Source: Anaerolineae bacterium (GTDB taxonomy: Bacteria; Chloroflexota; Anaerolineae; Aggregatilineales; Phototrophicaceae). From it: a stretch of 64,000 bases of DNA. The stretch covers positions 310,001 to 374,000 of the forward strand of contig JAFLCG010000004.1 in assembly GCA_017303635.1 (NCBI GenBank). The letters are read 5' to 3'. Both the position numbers and the translations under genes were made by a program. Of this stretch, positions 44,534-53,977 are shown in pieces; the stretch's first letter is position 1; every line of letters begins with the position of its first letter. A model generated the notes under the pieces. It did no database searches. It saw only the letters and a list, made by a program, of their open reading frames with translations, and was not told the origin of the DNA.

Positions 44534-47083
44534 TTACCGTGCCTGCGTCAGCGCGGGCAGGATCAACAACACAATCACCAGTACCACGCCCAGCAGCAGC
44601 GTCACCGCGTAAGTGCGGACGTACCCGGTTTGCAGGCCGCGGCCCCATTGGGCGATCCAGCGAACGACTGCGCCAACGGCATTCACGATGCCATCAATGA
44701 TGCCCACATCCACCGGCTTGCTGAGGAGCTGTCCGATGGCGTTGAAGCCCTTGAAGATGACCGTATCGTGGATGTAATCGTGCCAGAATGCCCAGTCGAG
44801 CTTATCCGCCAGGAACTTCGAGCTGCGGTTGAATGGCTGCTCCAGCAGCGCGCCGTAGAACTGATCCCAGTACATGCGGGCATTGGCAAACGCCCAGAGT
44901 CGGCGGGTGCCGCCGTTTTCATACAGCGGATCGGTGTTGGAGGCAGTGACGGCCTTCGACCCGGCATAGATGCGGTGCGCCAGCATGATCGCGCCAATCG
45001 CGACCGCCAGCGCCGCAATCGCCAGGAAGGGATTGAAGTCGGCGACATGGGCGTGCAGGACGCTCGGTTCCAGGAAGCTGGTGAAGAGATGCGCGCCGAA
45101 GATGTTATCCAGGCCCAGGACGTTCGACGGGGTATTAAAGAAACCGCCGAACACGCTCAGAACTGCCAGCACGATCAACGGGATGCACATGAAGGCGTTG
45201 CTCTCCGGCGCGTGATGCGCAGCTTCTGTCCGCGCTTGCCCGAAGAACACCATCTGGATCTGCCGCCACATATAGAAGGCAGTGAACCCGGCAGCGATCA
45301 GCAGGCCACCCAGGGCGATGAAACCACCCAGGTTGTACAGTGGGCCTTTATCGCCGAAGAAGCCGACCAGGTAACCATCCAGCAGGATTTCGTCTTTCGA
45401 CCAGAACCCGGCGAAGGGGAAGATACCCGCCAGCGCCAGCGTACCGATCATGTAAGTGATGAAGGTGATGGGCATCCGTTCTGCCAGACCACCCATATTC
45501 CGCATGTCTTGCGGGTCGAAGTCGTCGTGATGCGCGTGATCATCCCCATGTGCCGCAGCGGCATCATGAGCATGGGCGTCGTGACCGTGATCGTCGTGTC
45601 CATGACCATGGCTATGACGTTCATGCGCCAGATGATGACCGTGTTCGACGCCATGAATGACCGAACCGCTGCCCAGGAACAACAGCGCTTTGAAGAACGC
45701 GTGAGTCACCAGATGGAACATGGCCGCCGCGTAGGCACCGATGCCCGCCGCCGCGATCATGAAACCGAGCTGCGAGATGGTCGAATAAGCCAGCACGCGC
45801 TTGATGTCCCACTGCCCCATCGCCATATACCCGGCGGCCAGCGCGGTGCTGACGCCGATGACCGTGACGACAAACGAGGACAACTGGGCTTCATAGAAGA
45901 AGACGTTGCTGCGGACGATCATGTAGACGCCCGCCGTGACCATGGTCGCGGCGTGGATGAGTGCGGAAACGGGTGTCGGGCCTGCCATCGCGTCTGGCAG
46001 CCAGACGAACAGCGGGATCTGCGCGGATTTACCGGCAGCACCCAGCAGCATAAACAGGGTGATGATGACCAGCACGGTTTCAATCGGCAGGTTGAAGGGG
46101 CCGAAATCGACTTCGTGGTGATCTTCCAGCATCCGCTCGGCCTGACCGAATACGCCGAGTTGGCTGGTTTCAATGTGGTTGTTATCGGTATAGACCGGCA
46201 GGGCGGGCTCGCTGTGGCCGTCAGTTTCACCGTGGGCTTCGCCTTCGGCAGCCGCGGCCTCACCTTCACCACCGTGACCATCCTGCTGGACAGCTTGTTG
46301 ACGGCTGCGACCTTCCGCCATAGCGACCGTTACACTGGCGGGGATGGCACCATGACCTTCTTCGGCAGCGCCCTCTTCACCGTGACCGGCTTCTTCACCA
46401 TGGCCGCCGCCCGCTGCCCATTCCACATTGGCGATTTCGCCAGGGCGGAAGTAATCCAGCGTGCCGAACGTCCAGAACATCAGGAAAATCGCCATCAGCA
46501 GACCGAAGTCGCCGACGCGGTTGAGGATCATGGCTTTGCGGGCTGCCAGCGAGTTCTTCCAGCCGACGCCGTTGGTCTTATCGAACCAGAAGCCGATCAG
46601 CAGGAACGAGCACACGCCCACGCCTTCCCAACCGACGAACATCATCAGGAAGTTGTTGCCCGTCACCAGGATCAGCATGAAGAACAGGAACAGGTTGAGG
46701 TAGCTGAAGAAGCGGCTGAAACGCGGATCACCATGCATGTAACCGATGGCATAGATGTGGATCATCGAGCCGATGCCCGTCACCACCAGCATCATGGTCA
46801 CACTCAGGGTATCGACGCGCATCTGCCAGGGGATGCTCAGCGTCCCGTTCGCCATCTCGATCCAACGGTCGAGGATGGGCGGGTTCACGACGGCAGCCGC
46901 AAAGTTGCTGTTCAACAGGTAGATGTAGAGCAAGATCGCTACACCGAACGAGAGCAGCGCCGCCACCGAGCCAATGGCCCCGGAAATCTTCTCGCCGAAC
47001 CGGTATCCCCAGAACATATTGATGAGGAAGCCGACCAGCGGAATGATGATGATTGCAGTGACTAGACCCGGATAATTTTCCAT
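44534..47083 (-). CDS. nuoL: NADH-quinone oxidoreductase subunit L with two His-rich insertions
   Basis: 849 aa from the ATG at 47083 (GAGGGAA just upstream); usual NuoL is about 600-660. The antiporter core is intact (NFLMMFVGWEGVGVCSFLLI, KSAQIPLFVWLPDAMAGPTP, STISQLGFM), as is the C-terminal lateral helix region. Insertion 1 (residues about 222-330) is rich in Gly, Glu, Ala and His. Insertion 2 (about 478-522) has about 16 His in 40 residues (HSHGHGHDDHGHDAHAHD). Both lie in loops, not in membrane segments. Distal proton pump of complex I. Confidence 0.95.
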   Translation of the reverse strand: MENYPGLVTAIIIIPLVGFLINMFWGYRFGEKISGAIGSVAALLSFGVAILLYIYLLNSNFAAAVVNPPILDRWIEMANGTLSIPWQMRVDTLSVTMMLVVTGIGSMIHIYAIGYMHGDPRFSRFFSYLNLFLFFMLILVTGNNFLMMFVGWEGVGVCSFLLIGFWFDKTNGVGWKNSLAARKAMILNRVGDFGLLMAIFLMFWTFGTLDYFRPGEIANVEWAAGGGHGEEAGHGEEGAAEEGHGAIPASVTVAMAEGRSRQQAVQQDGHGGEGEAAAAEGEAHGETDGHSEPALPVYTDNNHIETSQLGVFGQAERMLEDHHEVDFGPFNLPIETVLVIITLFMLLGAAGKSAQIPLFVWLPDAMAGPTPVSALIHAATMVTAGVYMIVRSNVFFYEAQLSSFVVTVIGVSTALAAGYMAMGQWDIKRVLAYSTISQLGFMIAAAGIGAYAAAMFHLVTHAFFKALLFLGSGSVIHGVEHGHHLAHERHSHGHGHDDHGHDAHAHDAAAAHGDDHAHHDDFDPQDMRNMGGLAERMPITFITYMIGTLALAGIFPFAGFWSKDEILLDGYLVGFFGDKGPLYNLGGFIALGGLLIAAGFTAFYMWRQIQMVFFGQARTEAAHHAPESNAFMCIPLIVLAVLSVFGGFFNTPSNVLGLDNIFGAHLFTSFLEPSVLHAHVADFNPFLAIAALAVAIGAIMLAHRIYAGSKAVTASNTDPLYENGGTRRLWAFANARMYWDQFYGALLEQPFNRSSKFLADKLDWAFWHDYIHDTVIFKGFNAIGQLLSKPVDVGIIDGIVNAVGAVVRWIAQWGRGLQTGYVRTYAVTLLLGVVLVIVLLILPALTQAR

Positions 47084-47241
47084 ACGTTCCCTCAAGGGCG
47101 CGGGCGCACAGTGTGAGCCCCTACGTTTTGCCGTTCCTGCGGGCGAGGCACGCCTCGTCCAAACATTTGGTTCCCCCTCTCCAGTGCCGCGCCGTCTTCG
47201 GCATGTGGCACGCCGGAGAGGGGGTTAGGGGGTGAGGCCGC
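47084..47241. repeat. nuoL-nuoK spacer with hairpin elements
   Basis: 158 bp. GCGAGGC-A-CGCCTCG hairpin near 47143-47158 and the CCCCCTCTCC / GGAGAGGGGG element (47173-47224) followed by TTAGGGGGTGAGG. A CCCCTACG-ended half element lies near 47118-47125. Confidence 0.8.
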
Positions 47242-47541
47242 TTACCCCTGCATCTGATGCAGTTCGTCCAGATTGATACTATGCTTGGTGCGGAAGATGG
47301 TCACGATCAGCGCCAGGCCAATCGCCACTTCAGCCGCTGCTACCGTCATAATGAAGAAGACAAACAAATGCCCATCCAGTTGCTTCCACTGATGGGCAAA
47401 GGCGACCAGCGCCAGATTCGCCGCATTGAGCATCAGCTCGACCGACATGAAGACCAGGATGGCGTTCTTCTTCAGGAGGACACCCATCGTGCCCATCACG
47501 AATAGCACCGCGCTCAACATGACAAACCATTCTGTCTGCAT
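47242..47541 (-). CDS. nuoK: NADH-quinone oxidoreductase subunit K
   Basis: 99 aa, three membrane segments, with the conserved Glu in VFMSVELMLNAANLALVAFA and the second Glu in VAAAEVAIGLALI. Complex I membrane subunit. Confidence 0.96.
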   Translation of the reverse strand: MQTEWFVMLSAVLFVMGTMGVLLKKNAILVFMSVELMLNAANLALVAFAHQWKQLDGHLFVFFIMTVAAAEVAIGLALIVTIFRTKHSINLDELHQMQG

Positions 47542-47679
47542 TGGTACCGCCCGTTCTCCGTGTTCGTTATCTTCTCCCCTGCTCCTCAGAGAGTAAGGGG
47601 ATTCCCTATCGGACTACAACTGAATTCCCCCTCGCTAGTGAGCGAAGCGAACGCCCTGGAGAGGGGGGTAGGGGTGAGG
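47542..47679. repeat. nuoK-nuoJ spacer with degenerate element
   Basis: 138 bp. Contains a decayed CCCCCTCGCT...GGAGAGGGGGGTAGGGGTGAGG element (about 47626-47679) of the type seen in the other nuo spacers. Confidence 0.75.
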
Positions 47680-48951
47680 CTAATCCCCGACCGCATCCGG
47701 CAGACGGCGCTGTTCGTCCGTCCCGCCGACATCAGCACCCACCTGGGCACCAATGGCAGTTCCCAGCGGCTTGGCCACGACCCGGCGGACATCACGGCGG
47801 CGAGCCGGGACGCCTTCCTTGTGGGTCAGTACAATCGCGCCGACCATCGCAGCCAGCAGCAGCATGGCAACCAACTGCATCGGCAGCATGTAGGTGGTGA
47901 AAAGCAGTTCACCAATCGAGTGCGGGCCGCCGAACTGCGCCGCCGCCGCTGTCACCAGGGGCAGGGCCACCGTACGGTAGCCAGTCGCGGTACCCGTCGT
48001 CGCCTGCTCCGCCACCACAATCAACTTGGACGTATCGCGCTCGATGCCGTACACATCCTGATTATTGAGCGTCGTCAGCGGGAGGTCTTCTTCGGTCGGT
48101 CGGATGATCTGCCAGGAGCGCAGGTCGGTATCTTCCGCCACCGCCGGAATTTCCACGAACTGGCCCGATTGGATCAGCGGGATCAGCACGCGGGTATCAT
48201 CAGTCGCAAATTCGGAGCCAATATCGATCAGGCTGATATCGCTCTCGGGGAGCGCATTGAAGACGGTGAAACGCCCCGTACGGGCTGCCGTCGTCTCCAG
48301 GTTTTCTGGCTGAACCGTCACGTTCACCGTATCGGTTCCCCAGGCGATCACATTAAAGGCCGTCACGCGCAGGTCCGGGTCACCCGCCAGGGTCACTTCC
48401 TGCCGGAGCAGTTCGGTCTCGCTGCCGGCTTCCTTCACGATGATCGGGAAGGTGCCACCGGCGACGGCTTCAAAGCTGCTGGCATTCCCGAAGCGCAGAT
48501 CGCTCGCCAGCAGGTTGCCTTCATCAGTATAGACATCCACCGGGCCGACATTCGCCGCCGCGTGGACAAAACGCAAATACGGCGCACGCTGCGCCGGACT
48601 CTGCAAATCAATCTGCCCGCTGCTGATGCCGAGCCAGATCGTGCCCATAAAGGCCAGCGCCAGCACGACAGCCAGCGGCCCCAGCCAGCGGAACTGCCGG
48701 GCGGGTTCGATGAGCTTCTCTGCGCCGAGCAGCATGATGACGAACACGAACAGCACCATGATCGCCCCGGCGTAAACCGCGATCTGCACCATCGCCAGGA
48801 AGGGGGCTTCCAGCATCAGGTAGAAGAACGCCACACAGGCGAAGTTCACAATGAGGAACAGCGCGCTATGAACCGGCTGCTCACTGAGCAGCATCATCAT
48901 AGCAGCGGCTACGGCAATGGTGCCGACAATTACAAACAGAAGTGCTTCCAT
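47680..48951 (-). CDS. nuoJ: NADH-quinone oxidoreductase subunit J with inserted DUF4397-like domain
   Basis: 423 aa against about 165-200 usual. Residues 1-110 hold the first four NuoJ membrane segments (NuoJ-typical FLAMVQIAVYAGAIMVLFVF), and residues about 345-380 hold the last (IGELLFTTYMLPMQLVAMLL). Between them about 230 residues are inserted on the outside of the membrane. They begin YLRFVHAAANVGPVDVYTDE, a DUF4397-like pattern, and a second similar unit starts near RTGRFTVFNALPESDISLID. A charged 43-residue C-terminal tail follows. First gene of nuoJKLMN; nuoA-I are not in the window. Confidence 0.93.
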   Translation of the reverse strand: MEALLFVIVGTIAVAAAMMMLLSEQPVHSALFLIVNFACVAFFYLMLEAPFLAMVQIAVYAGAIMVLFVFVIMLLGAEKLIEPARQFRWLGPLAVVLALAFMGTIWLGISSGQIDLQSPAQRAPYLRFVHAAANVGPVDVYTDEGNLLASDLRFGNASSFEAVAGGTFPIIVKEAGSETELLRQEVTLAGDPDLRVTAFNVIAWGTDTVNVTVQPENLETTAARTGRFTVFNALPESDISLIDIGSEFATDDTRVLIPLIQSGQFVEIPAVAEDTDLRSWQIIRPTEEDLPLTTLNNQDVYGIERDTSKLIVVAEQATTGTATGYRTVALPLVTAAAAQFGGPHSIGELLFTTYMLPMQLVAMLLLAAMVGAIVLTHKEGVPARRRDVRRVVAKPLGTAIGAQVGADVGGTDEQRRLPDAVGD

Positions 48952-49122
48952 AGGCAGGCATCCCGAAGCGGTTTTGCGGTCTGAAAAGCTGACTTGTGCA
49001 GTTTATCGCAAATGAAGTGGAGATGCCAGTATTTAATGGACACCATTACGGGTTTTTCATGTGCCGACGGGGCAACCCGCTCGAAAACGGGCTGCCCCAC
49101 ATCCGTCAACGTCCGGCCGTTC
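48952..49122. other. Region upstream of nuoJ
   Basis: 171 bp between the nuoJ start and the stop of the WD40/TPR gene. A nuoJ promoter may lie here. No gene or clear boxes. Confidence 0.4.
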
Positions 49123-51768
49123 CTAGTCGCCGCGCAGGGTATTGAGGAGTTCGACCGTATCGGGGTCGGCGTTTTCCCCTGCCAGTTCCACATACCGCTC
49201 GAAGTCTGCGATGGCCTCCGGGTAGAACGCTTCTCCCCGGTTGTAGTACATATAACCCCGGTTGTTGTAGTACAGCGGGAATTCCGGCATCAGCTCGATC
49301 GCCCGGGTGAATGCCTCGGTGGCTTCGACCAAAGTCGCCTCATCCCGGCTGTAGGTCAGGCCGATGCGGTTGTGGAAAAACGCCCGCCCTTCGTCGTTAT
49401 CCGAAAGGGCCAGTGCGGTTTCAAAGAGCGCCCGCGCCTCTGGGTAATCCCCTTCCCGCCGGTAAATATCTCCCAGATAGCGGTACGCAGGAATATGTTC
49501 AGGATTGATGGTTAGCGCCAGCTTCAGCAGGCGTTCCGCTTCCTCGAAGTCCTCTTCCGCATAGTAGAAGCTCACCCCCAGCATGGTGTATCCATAGCCT
49601 TCATCCGGGTCGAGTTCAATCAGGCGGCGGGCCGGTTCGGCCAGCGCCTCCGCATCACCGTCATTGAGCGCCGTGTTCATGGTGGTGATCAGATCATCGA
49701 CACGATCCGTTTCAGCCGCAATCGCAGCCCGCGCGGACTCCAGCAGCGGCTCCAATGACCACAAGCGTTGATACGGATTGTTTTCCGAGCGGATCAACAC
49801 ATACTGCCCATCCGGGCTGACGCTGGCCGCGACACTGCGATCCGCATCCGCGATGCTGACCCGCTCCTGCAACGTGACCAACCGGCGTCCATTGCTCACC
49901 TCCCACACCTGGAAGCTGCCCCCCGGTGTGGTGGTATAAATCAGGGACTCATCGGCTGACCAGCGGGCCGAAAGGACTTCTTCGGCCTCATGCGGCAGCG
50001 CGAGGATCTGGCTGCCATCCTCGGTGCTGCGGACGCGGACGATAGGCCCGCCCCAGATGAGCAAACGGCTGCCATCCGCGCTCAGGCTGCTGCCCTCCAC
50101 ATCCGCCTGCTGTGGATTCAGGTGAATCAGGCTGCCATCGGCGGCATCCAGCAGCGGCACGACCTCGCCGCGATTGCTGACCACCAACCGTGACTCGCCC
50201 GCCGGATACAGGCGTACGCCTGTATCCGGCACCTCGACCGGGGTCTCCCAGAGCGCTTCACCACTTTCCCCATCCCACAGGGTGACGATAGTCGCTTCAA
50301 AATCGGTGATGGTCGCCAATTGGCTGCCGTCGGCATTCCAGACCACGTTCCCCACCGGATGAGCGTGTGGCAGTTGGACGCGCACCTCCCCGCTGACCGG
50401 GTCGACCACCCACAACTCGCCTACGCAGTTCCCGATACGGCAGTCTACGGTCTTGAACCCGATCGTCAGCGCATATTCGTCCCAACCCGCGTCATCCAGC
50501 TCCATCCCCTCTGGTGGGGTATAGGTGAAGCGGGTTTCACCGGTACGACCATCCAACAGGGCAGGAACTTCATCCTGCGTGACAATTAACAGGGACTCGC
50601 CATCCGGCGACCAACTGACTTCCGGTCGAGTCGAGAGTGCTGAGTCAAAATAGGATGCAGCGCGGTCGGCTGTCCACAGTTGGGTGCCGCGCGTGCTTGG
50701 TGCCGCCAGCATATCCCAGACGGTCACGCTGCTGCCGCCGTAGTCCCAGGTCGCCAGCAGCGATTGATCGGCATTCAATGCCCAGTATTGCGCCGGGGGC
50801 ATCATTGAGGCGATTTGCAGTTGCGTCTCGGCATCCCAGATTTTGAAGAACTCCCCCAGGTCACCGGAGAAAATCAGGCGTTCATCAGGGCTCCATTGGA
50901 CTCGTTTGGCGGCGCTGCCCAGCGCCAGGAGTTCTTCGCCGCTGCTCACCTCCATCACCAGCGCCGCTGACGATTGGGGATCACCATACAGGATGGCGCG
51001 GCTCCCATCTGCATTCCAGGTGACGCCCATCCCCTCGTTCTGAGCGATCAATTCGCCTGTGGGACGGTATAGCGCCGCCGAGATCGGATTCCCGGTCAAC
51101 GGATACATAGCCACAGTGGCATAACTCTGGCTGTCCGGCCCCCACACCTGCCGCAGCGCCCAGAAGCCCGTCGGTGAAAAGTGCACCACGGCCCCGCCCC
51201 CGAACTCGACCGAGGCCATGAGCGCCAGTAGATCCGGCTCCAGCGCCTCATAGTCCGGTCGGGTGAGGGCGCTGAACACGAACAGGTTGATCCCGCCGAT
51301 GCCCATGTCCAGGGCGTAGACGCTGCCCGCGTTTGTATCGTCCTCCGCTTCGAACTTCGCCGCCGGGTAAGCGCCAACCGTCGTCGTCTCCAGCGTGATG
51401 TCTAGGGACTCCATCTGATCGCCGAATGCCGTTTGCAGCACGTTCTCCGGGGTATCCCCTGGCAGGCCCACCCCATACGTCTTCATAAGATATTGCCAGC
51501 GCATCACCAGCCCGCGCATCTGACCCGCTTCCGGGTCGTCTACATCGCCGTCCCGCTGCAGCATCGAGTCATCGCTGACCAGATTGAAGAAATACAACCC
51601 GTTTTCATCATTCCGGCGGTCAGCCGCCCATCCTGCCGGCAAATCAAAACTCAAATAACCGTCATAGGTGGTATAGGTGGTCAGGCCGTCCTGTCCGCTC
51701 ACAATTTGGACTGTCATCAAAACCACGACAAACAAACTAAGTAAGGTCAATAACTGCCGCCGGTACAT
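49123..51768 (-). CDS. Secreted WD40-propeller and TPR protein
   Basis: 881 aa. Signal peptide (LLTLLSLFVVVLMTVQIVSG), then a 150-residue N-terminal domain (YLSFDLPAGWAADRRNDEN), a long WD40-like propeller (repeated SWSPDGESLLI, VWNADGSQLAT, RWSADESLIYT blades, about 170-670), and a C-terminal block of TPRs (AERLLKLALTINPEHIPAYR, EAFTRAIELMPEFPLYYNNR). Likely a scaffold outside the membrane. No enzymatic motif seen. Confidence 0.88.
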   Translation of the reverse strand: MYRRQLLTLLSLFVVVLMTVQIVSGQDGLTTYTTYDGYLSFDLPAGWAADRRNDENGLYFFNLVSDDSMLQRDGDVDDPEAGQMRGLVMRWQYLMKTYGVGLPGDTPENVLQTAFGDQMESLDITLETTTVGAYPAAKFEAEDDTNAGSVYALDMGIGGINLFVFSALTRPDYEALEPDLLALMASVEFGGGAVVHFSPTGFWALRQVWGPDSQSYATVAMYPLTGNPISAALYRPTGELIAQNEGMGVTWNADGSRAILYGDPQSSAALVMEVSSGEELLALGSAAKRVQWSPDERLIFSGDLGEFFKIWDAETQLQIASMMPPAQYWALNADQSLLATWDYGGSSVTVWDMLAAPSTRGTQLWTADRAASYFDSALSTRPEVSWSPDGESLLIVTQDEVPALLDGRTGETRFTYTPPEGMELDDAGWDEYALTIGFKTVDCRIGNCVGELWVVDPVSGEVRVQLPHAHPVGNVVWNADGSQLATITDFEATIVTLWDGESGEALWETPVEVPDTGVRLYPAGESRLVVSNRGEVVPLLDAADGSLIHLNPQQADVEGSSLSADGSRLLIWGGPIVRVRSTEDGSQILALPHEAEEVLSARWSADESLIYTTTPGGSFQVWEVSNGRRLVTLQERVSIADADRSVAASVSPDGQYVLIRSENNPYQRLWSLEPLLESARAAIAAETDRVDDLITTMNTALNDGDAEALAEPARRLIELDPDEGYGYTMLGVSFYYAEEDFEEAERLLKLALTINPEHIPAYRYLGDIYRREGDYPEARALFETALALSDNDEGRAFFHNRIGLTYSRDEATLVEATEAFTRAIELMPEFPLYYNNRGYMYYNRGEAFYPEAIADFERYVELAGENADPDTVELLNTLRGD

Positions 51769-51854
51769 GGCTGCGCTTTCCTTTGGTGCATGTAGAGCTG
51801 ATTGAAATCTACTACGGCTCTGATCCTCAGGCTACTCACCGCCCCTTTCACCTT

Positions 51855-52057
51855 CAAAAAACGGAACAAAAACGGAACATATGTTCCGTTTTTACCCTCA
51901 AAACGTGCTACCTTGTTGGTAGTCAATGGCTGGTAACGGATCGCTAACCACACATCTCATAGAACGAACCACGGACCACCAGCCATTGACCTCTAGCCAC
52001 TACGCAAGGAGGCCCATGTACACGCTCACCACCCTGCACCACCTGCGTGCTCGCCTG
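51855..52057. repeat. 203-bp direct repeat, upstream copy
   Basis: Matches 53978-54180 with about five mismatches (offset 2123). It contains the LexA-like palindrome, the 12-bp inverted repeat TCAATGGCTGGT / ACCAGCCATTGA (51923-51934, 51978-51989), the AAGGAGG site and the first 14 codons of the head-tail connector gene. Confidence 0.95.
51868..51893. promoter_or_regulatory. LexA-box-like palindrome (copy 2)
   Basis: AAAAACGGAACA-TA-TGTTCCGTTTTT, perfect, preceded by an extra half-site AAAAACGGAACA (51857-51868). Confidence 0.62.
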
Positions 52058-52081
52058 CCCATCCAGCCACTAGCTCGATAA
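52016..52081 (+). pseudogene. Truncated 5' end of head-tail connector gene
   Basis: ATG plus 14 codons identical in frame to the gene at 54139 (MYTLTTLHHLRARL). It then diverges and stops after 21 codons (PIQPLAR, TAA). Left by the duplication around the SGNH hydrolase gene. Confidence 0.85.
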
Positions 52082-52253
52082 TCTGCGGCGGGTGAGTTCA
52101 GCGGTGCGAAGACAAGATTTGGGAGGATGTTCCGTCTCTGCTGTTAGCCTACGAATAACCTGAACTTGTCGTACGCTTGTCTATCTCTCGATTTTTACTC
52201 AGCGAAATTATATTATTAGTACGATTAACTAAATATCATGCGACCAATCAACT
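52082..52253. other. AT-rich leader of SGNH hydrolase gene
   Basis: 172 bp, AT-rich toward the gene. It probably holds the promoter, but no convincing boxes were chosen. Part of the segment inserted between the 203-bp repeats. Confidence 0.4.
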
Positions 52254-53897
52254 ATGCTCGATATTCGTAAGTCCAGCCTACGACTGATCTTCGCCCTATT
52301 TGCCCTCATCTGTGGATCGATTTTGTTTTCCCAATGGACTCTCTCAGAGCCAATACTCATCGAAGACAAGGCAGGGGAAGCTAATGTCCAGTTCTGGGCG
52401 GAACGCCGCACGCTACTCTACCCCGGCGAGTGTATGCAGATCAGTTGGTCGCTGCGGGGTATCGAGGCGGTCTTTATCAATGGCGAGCCGACCATTGGCT
52501 CTCAGCGGGAGACACACTGCCTGACACCGGATACGTTGCCCGTCCTGAGTGTCATTTTTCCTGGCGGCGCACAACATGATTACCACCTGCCCATCTCCTT
52601 CTTCCTCAGCCGACCGGTTGGCATCCTTGTTCTGGTTGGTTGGGCCATCGGTCTGGCAGGATGGCTTACCATCACCGCCATACCAGCCCGCAAATCCGAA
52701 GTAACACCGCTCCCGGAGCAACCCATTCAGCCGACTCCATCAGCATCGGATGCAGCAACCATCCCTACCCAACCGGAAAGCCGACTGGAAGCCGCCTTCC
52801 AGGGCTGTCTGATGCGCGTCGGCGGCCTGACCTTGCTGATTGTCTTTCTCTTTTTGGGTCTTGAAGGCTTGCTACGGTTGTACTTCAGCGTTCTCGGTGA
52901 TGAGACCAATCGCATCCGTTATGTTCTCTCGACCGAGGAAATCAACCAGTTACCCAGCGAGGTTATTCCACTGCCAGGGGTTGATTACGGCATGAGCGCC
53001 AATCAATCCGGGCGCAACCGACTCGGGTGGCGCGGCCCGGAGATCGACCTACCAAAACCGGAAAATCGCTTCCGTATTGTGGCGATGGGTGCCTCTACCA
53101 CCTACGGTTTCACCCCGCCGGATGAAAGCTACCCCGCATGGCTGGAGCGTACACTCCGCGAACAATTTAACCTGACCCATGTTGAGGTCATCAATGCAGG
53201 GGTAATCGGCTATACCACCTTCAACTCCCTCGTCAGCCTGCCGACCCGTGTCTTGGAGTTGGAGCCTGATCTGGTCATCATCTATGACGCCACTAATGAT
53301 GTGCTGACCCGGGATGTCCCCCCAGAATGCTATCAGGGTATGAATGAACTTCGGGGTGTCGATCCTCGCCTGTACATTAGCTTTCCTTTTGCCCCTCCTC
53401 TCAGCCGCAGCGTCCTCATGCGTTTTCTGAGCATAAATCTTGGCCTTGAGCGTGACCCGTCCATCCTCAACAGTCGGACTGCTAACGTAGTCTATGAATG
53501 CGCCCCCGGCATATATGCCGATCGGGAAGTGCCGCGCGTGGGGCATGATTCCGCCCGCATCGAACAAAACCCGCCCGTTTACTATGAACGTAATCTGCGT
53601 TCCATGATTGGCATCGCCCAAATACACAACATCCGGGTCATGCTGCCCACCTGGGCATACTGGGAGGCCACCACCGAACCTGGCCCCTATTGGCGAGCTG
53701 CTATCGATGAACACAATGTGATTGTTCGTGAACTTGCCGCTGAATATGATCTGCTCACATTGGACTACGCCGAACTCGCCCCGCAGGATCAATCTTTCTG
53801 GTCAGATTATATTCATATGAACAGCGCTGGGTCGCGGCATCAGGGGGAGGCCTTCGCTGCATACCTGGTCGAGCAGGGTGTCTTCGCAGATCAATAG
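52254..53897 (+). CDS. Membrane-anchored SGNH/GDSL hydrolase-like protein
   Basis: 547 aa. One N-terminal membrane segment (about 9-27), a small beta domain outside (WAERRTLLYPGECMQISWSL), two more membrane segments (about 125-145 and 188-210), then an SGNH fold. Block I is GASTTYG with Ser nucleophile, block II NAGVIGYTT, block III YDATNDV, and block V DYIHMNSAG with Asp and His. Probable esterase or acyl-modifying enzyme of cell-surface polymers. The gene is unrelated to the phage genes that follow and lies between two copies of their promoter. Confidence 0.86.
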   Translation: MLDIRKSSLRLIFALFALICGSILFSQWTLSEPILIEDKAGEANVQFWAERRTLLYPGECMQISWSLRGIEAVFINGEPTIGSQRETHCLTPDTLPVLSVIFPGGAQHDYHLPISFFLSRPVGILVLVGWAIGLAGWLTITAIPARKSEVTPLPEQPIQPTPSASDAATIPTQPESRLEAAFQGCLMRVGGLTLLIVFLFLGLEGLLRLYFSVLGDETNRIRYVLSTEEINQLPSEVIPLPGVDYGMSANQSGRNRLGWRGPEIDLPKPENRFRIVAMGASTTYGFTPPDESYPAWLERTLREQFNLTHVEVINAGVIGYTTFNSLVSLPTRVLELEPDLVIIYDATNDVLTRDVPPECYQGMNELRGVDPRLYISFPFAPPLSRSVLMRFLSINLGLERDPSILNSRTANVVYECAPGIYADREVPRVGHDSARIEQNPPVYYERNLRSMIGIAQIHNIRVMLPTWAYWEATTEPGPYWRAAIDEHNVIVRELAAEYDLLTLDYAELAPQDQSFWSDYIHMNSAGSRHQGEAFAAYLVEQGVFADQ

Positions 53898-53977
53898 ACG
53901 GTGCAGGACTTTTCAGATGGGCGCATCAATGCGCTGTTTTGCGTAAGTCCAGTCAACACTAAACCTCCCATCCTTCC

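Noticed and set aside
44273..47065. 930-codon open frame on the plus strand
   Set aside because: Antisense to nuoL; its composition (Arg, Asp, His, Gln) is that of a complementary frame of a membrane protein.
47560..48984. 474-codon plus-strand frame opposite nuoJ
   Set aside because: Shadow of NuoJ; no family resemblance.
51923..51989. 12-bp inverted repeat considered as transposon ends
   Set aside because: Only 43 bp lies between the arms and the pair is part of the 203-bp repeat, so it is more likely an mRNA hairpin in the cassette leader.
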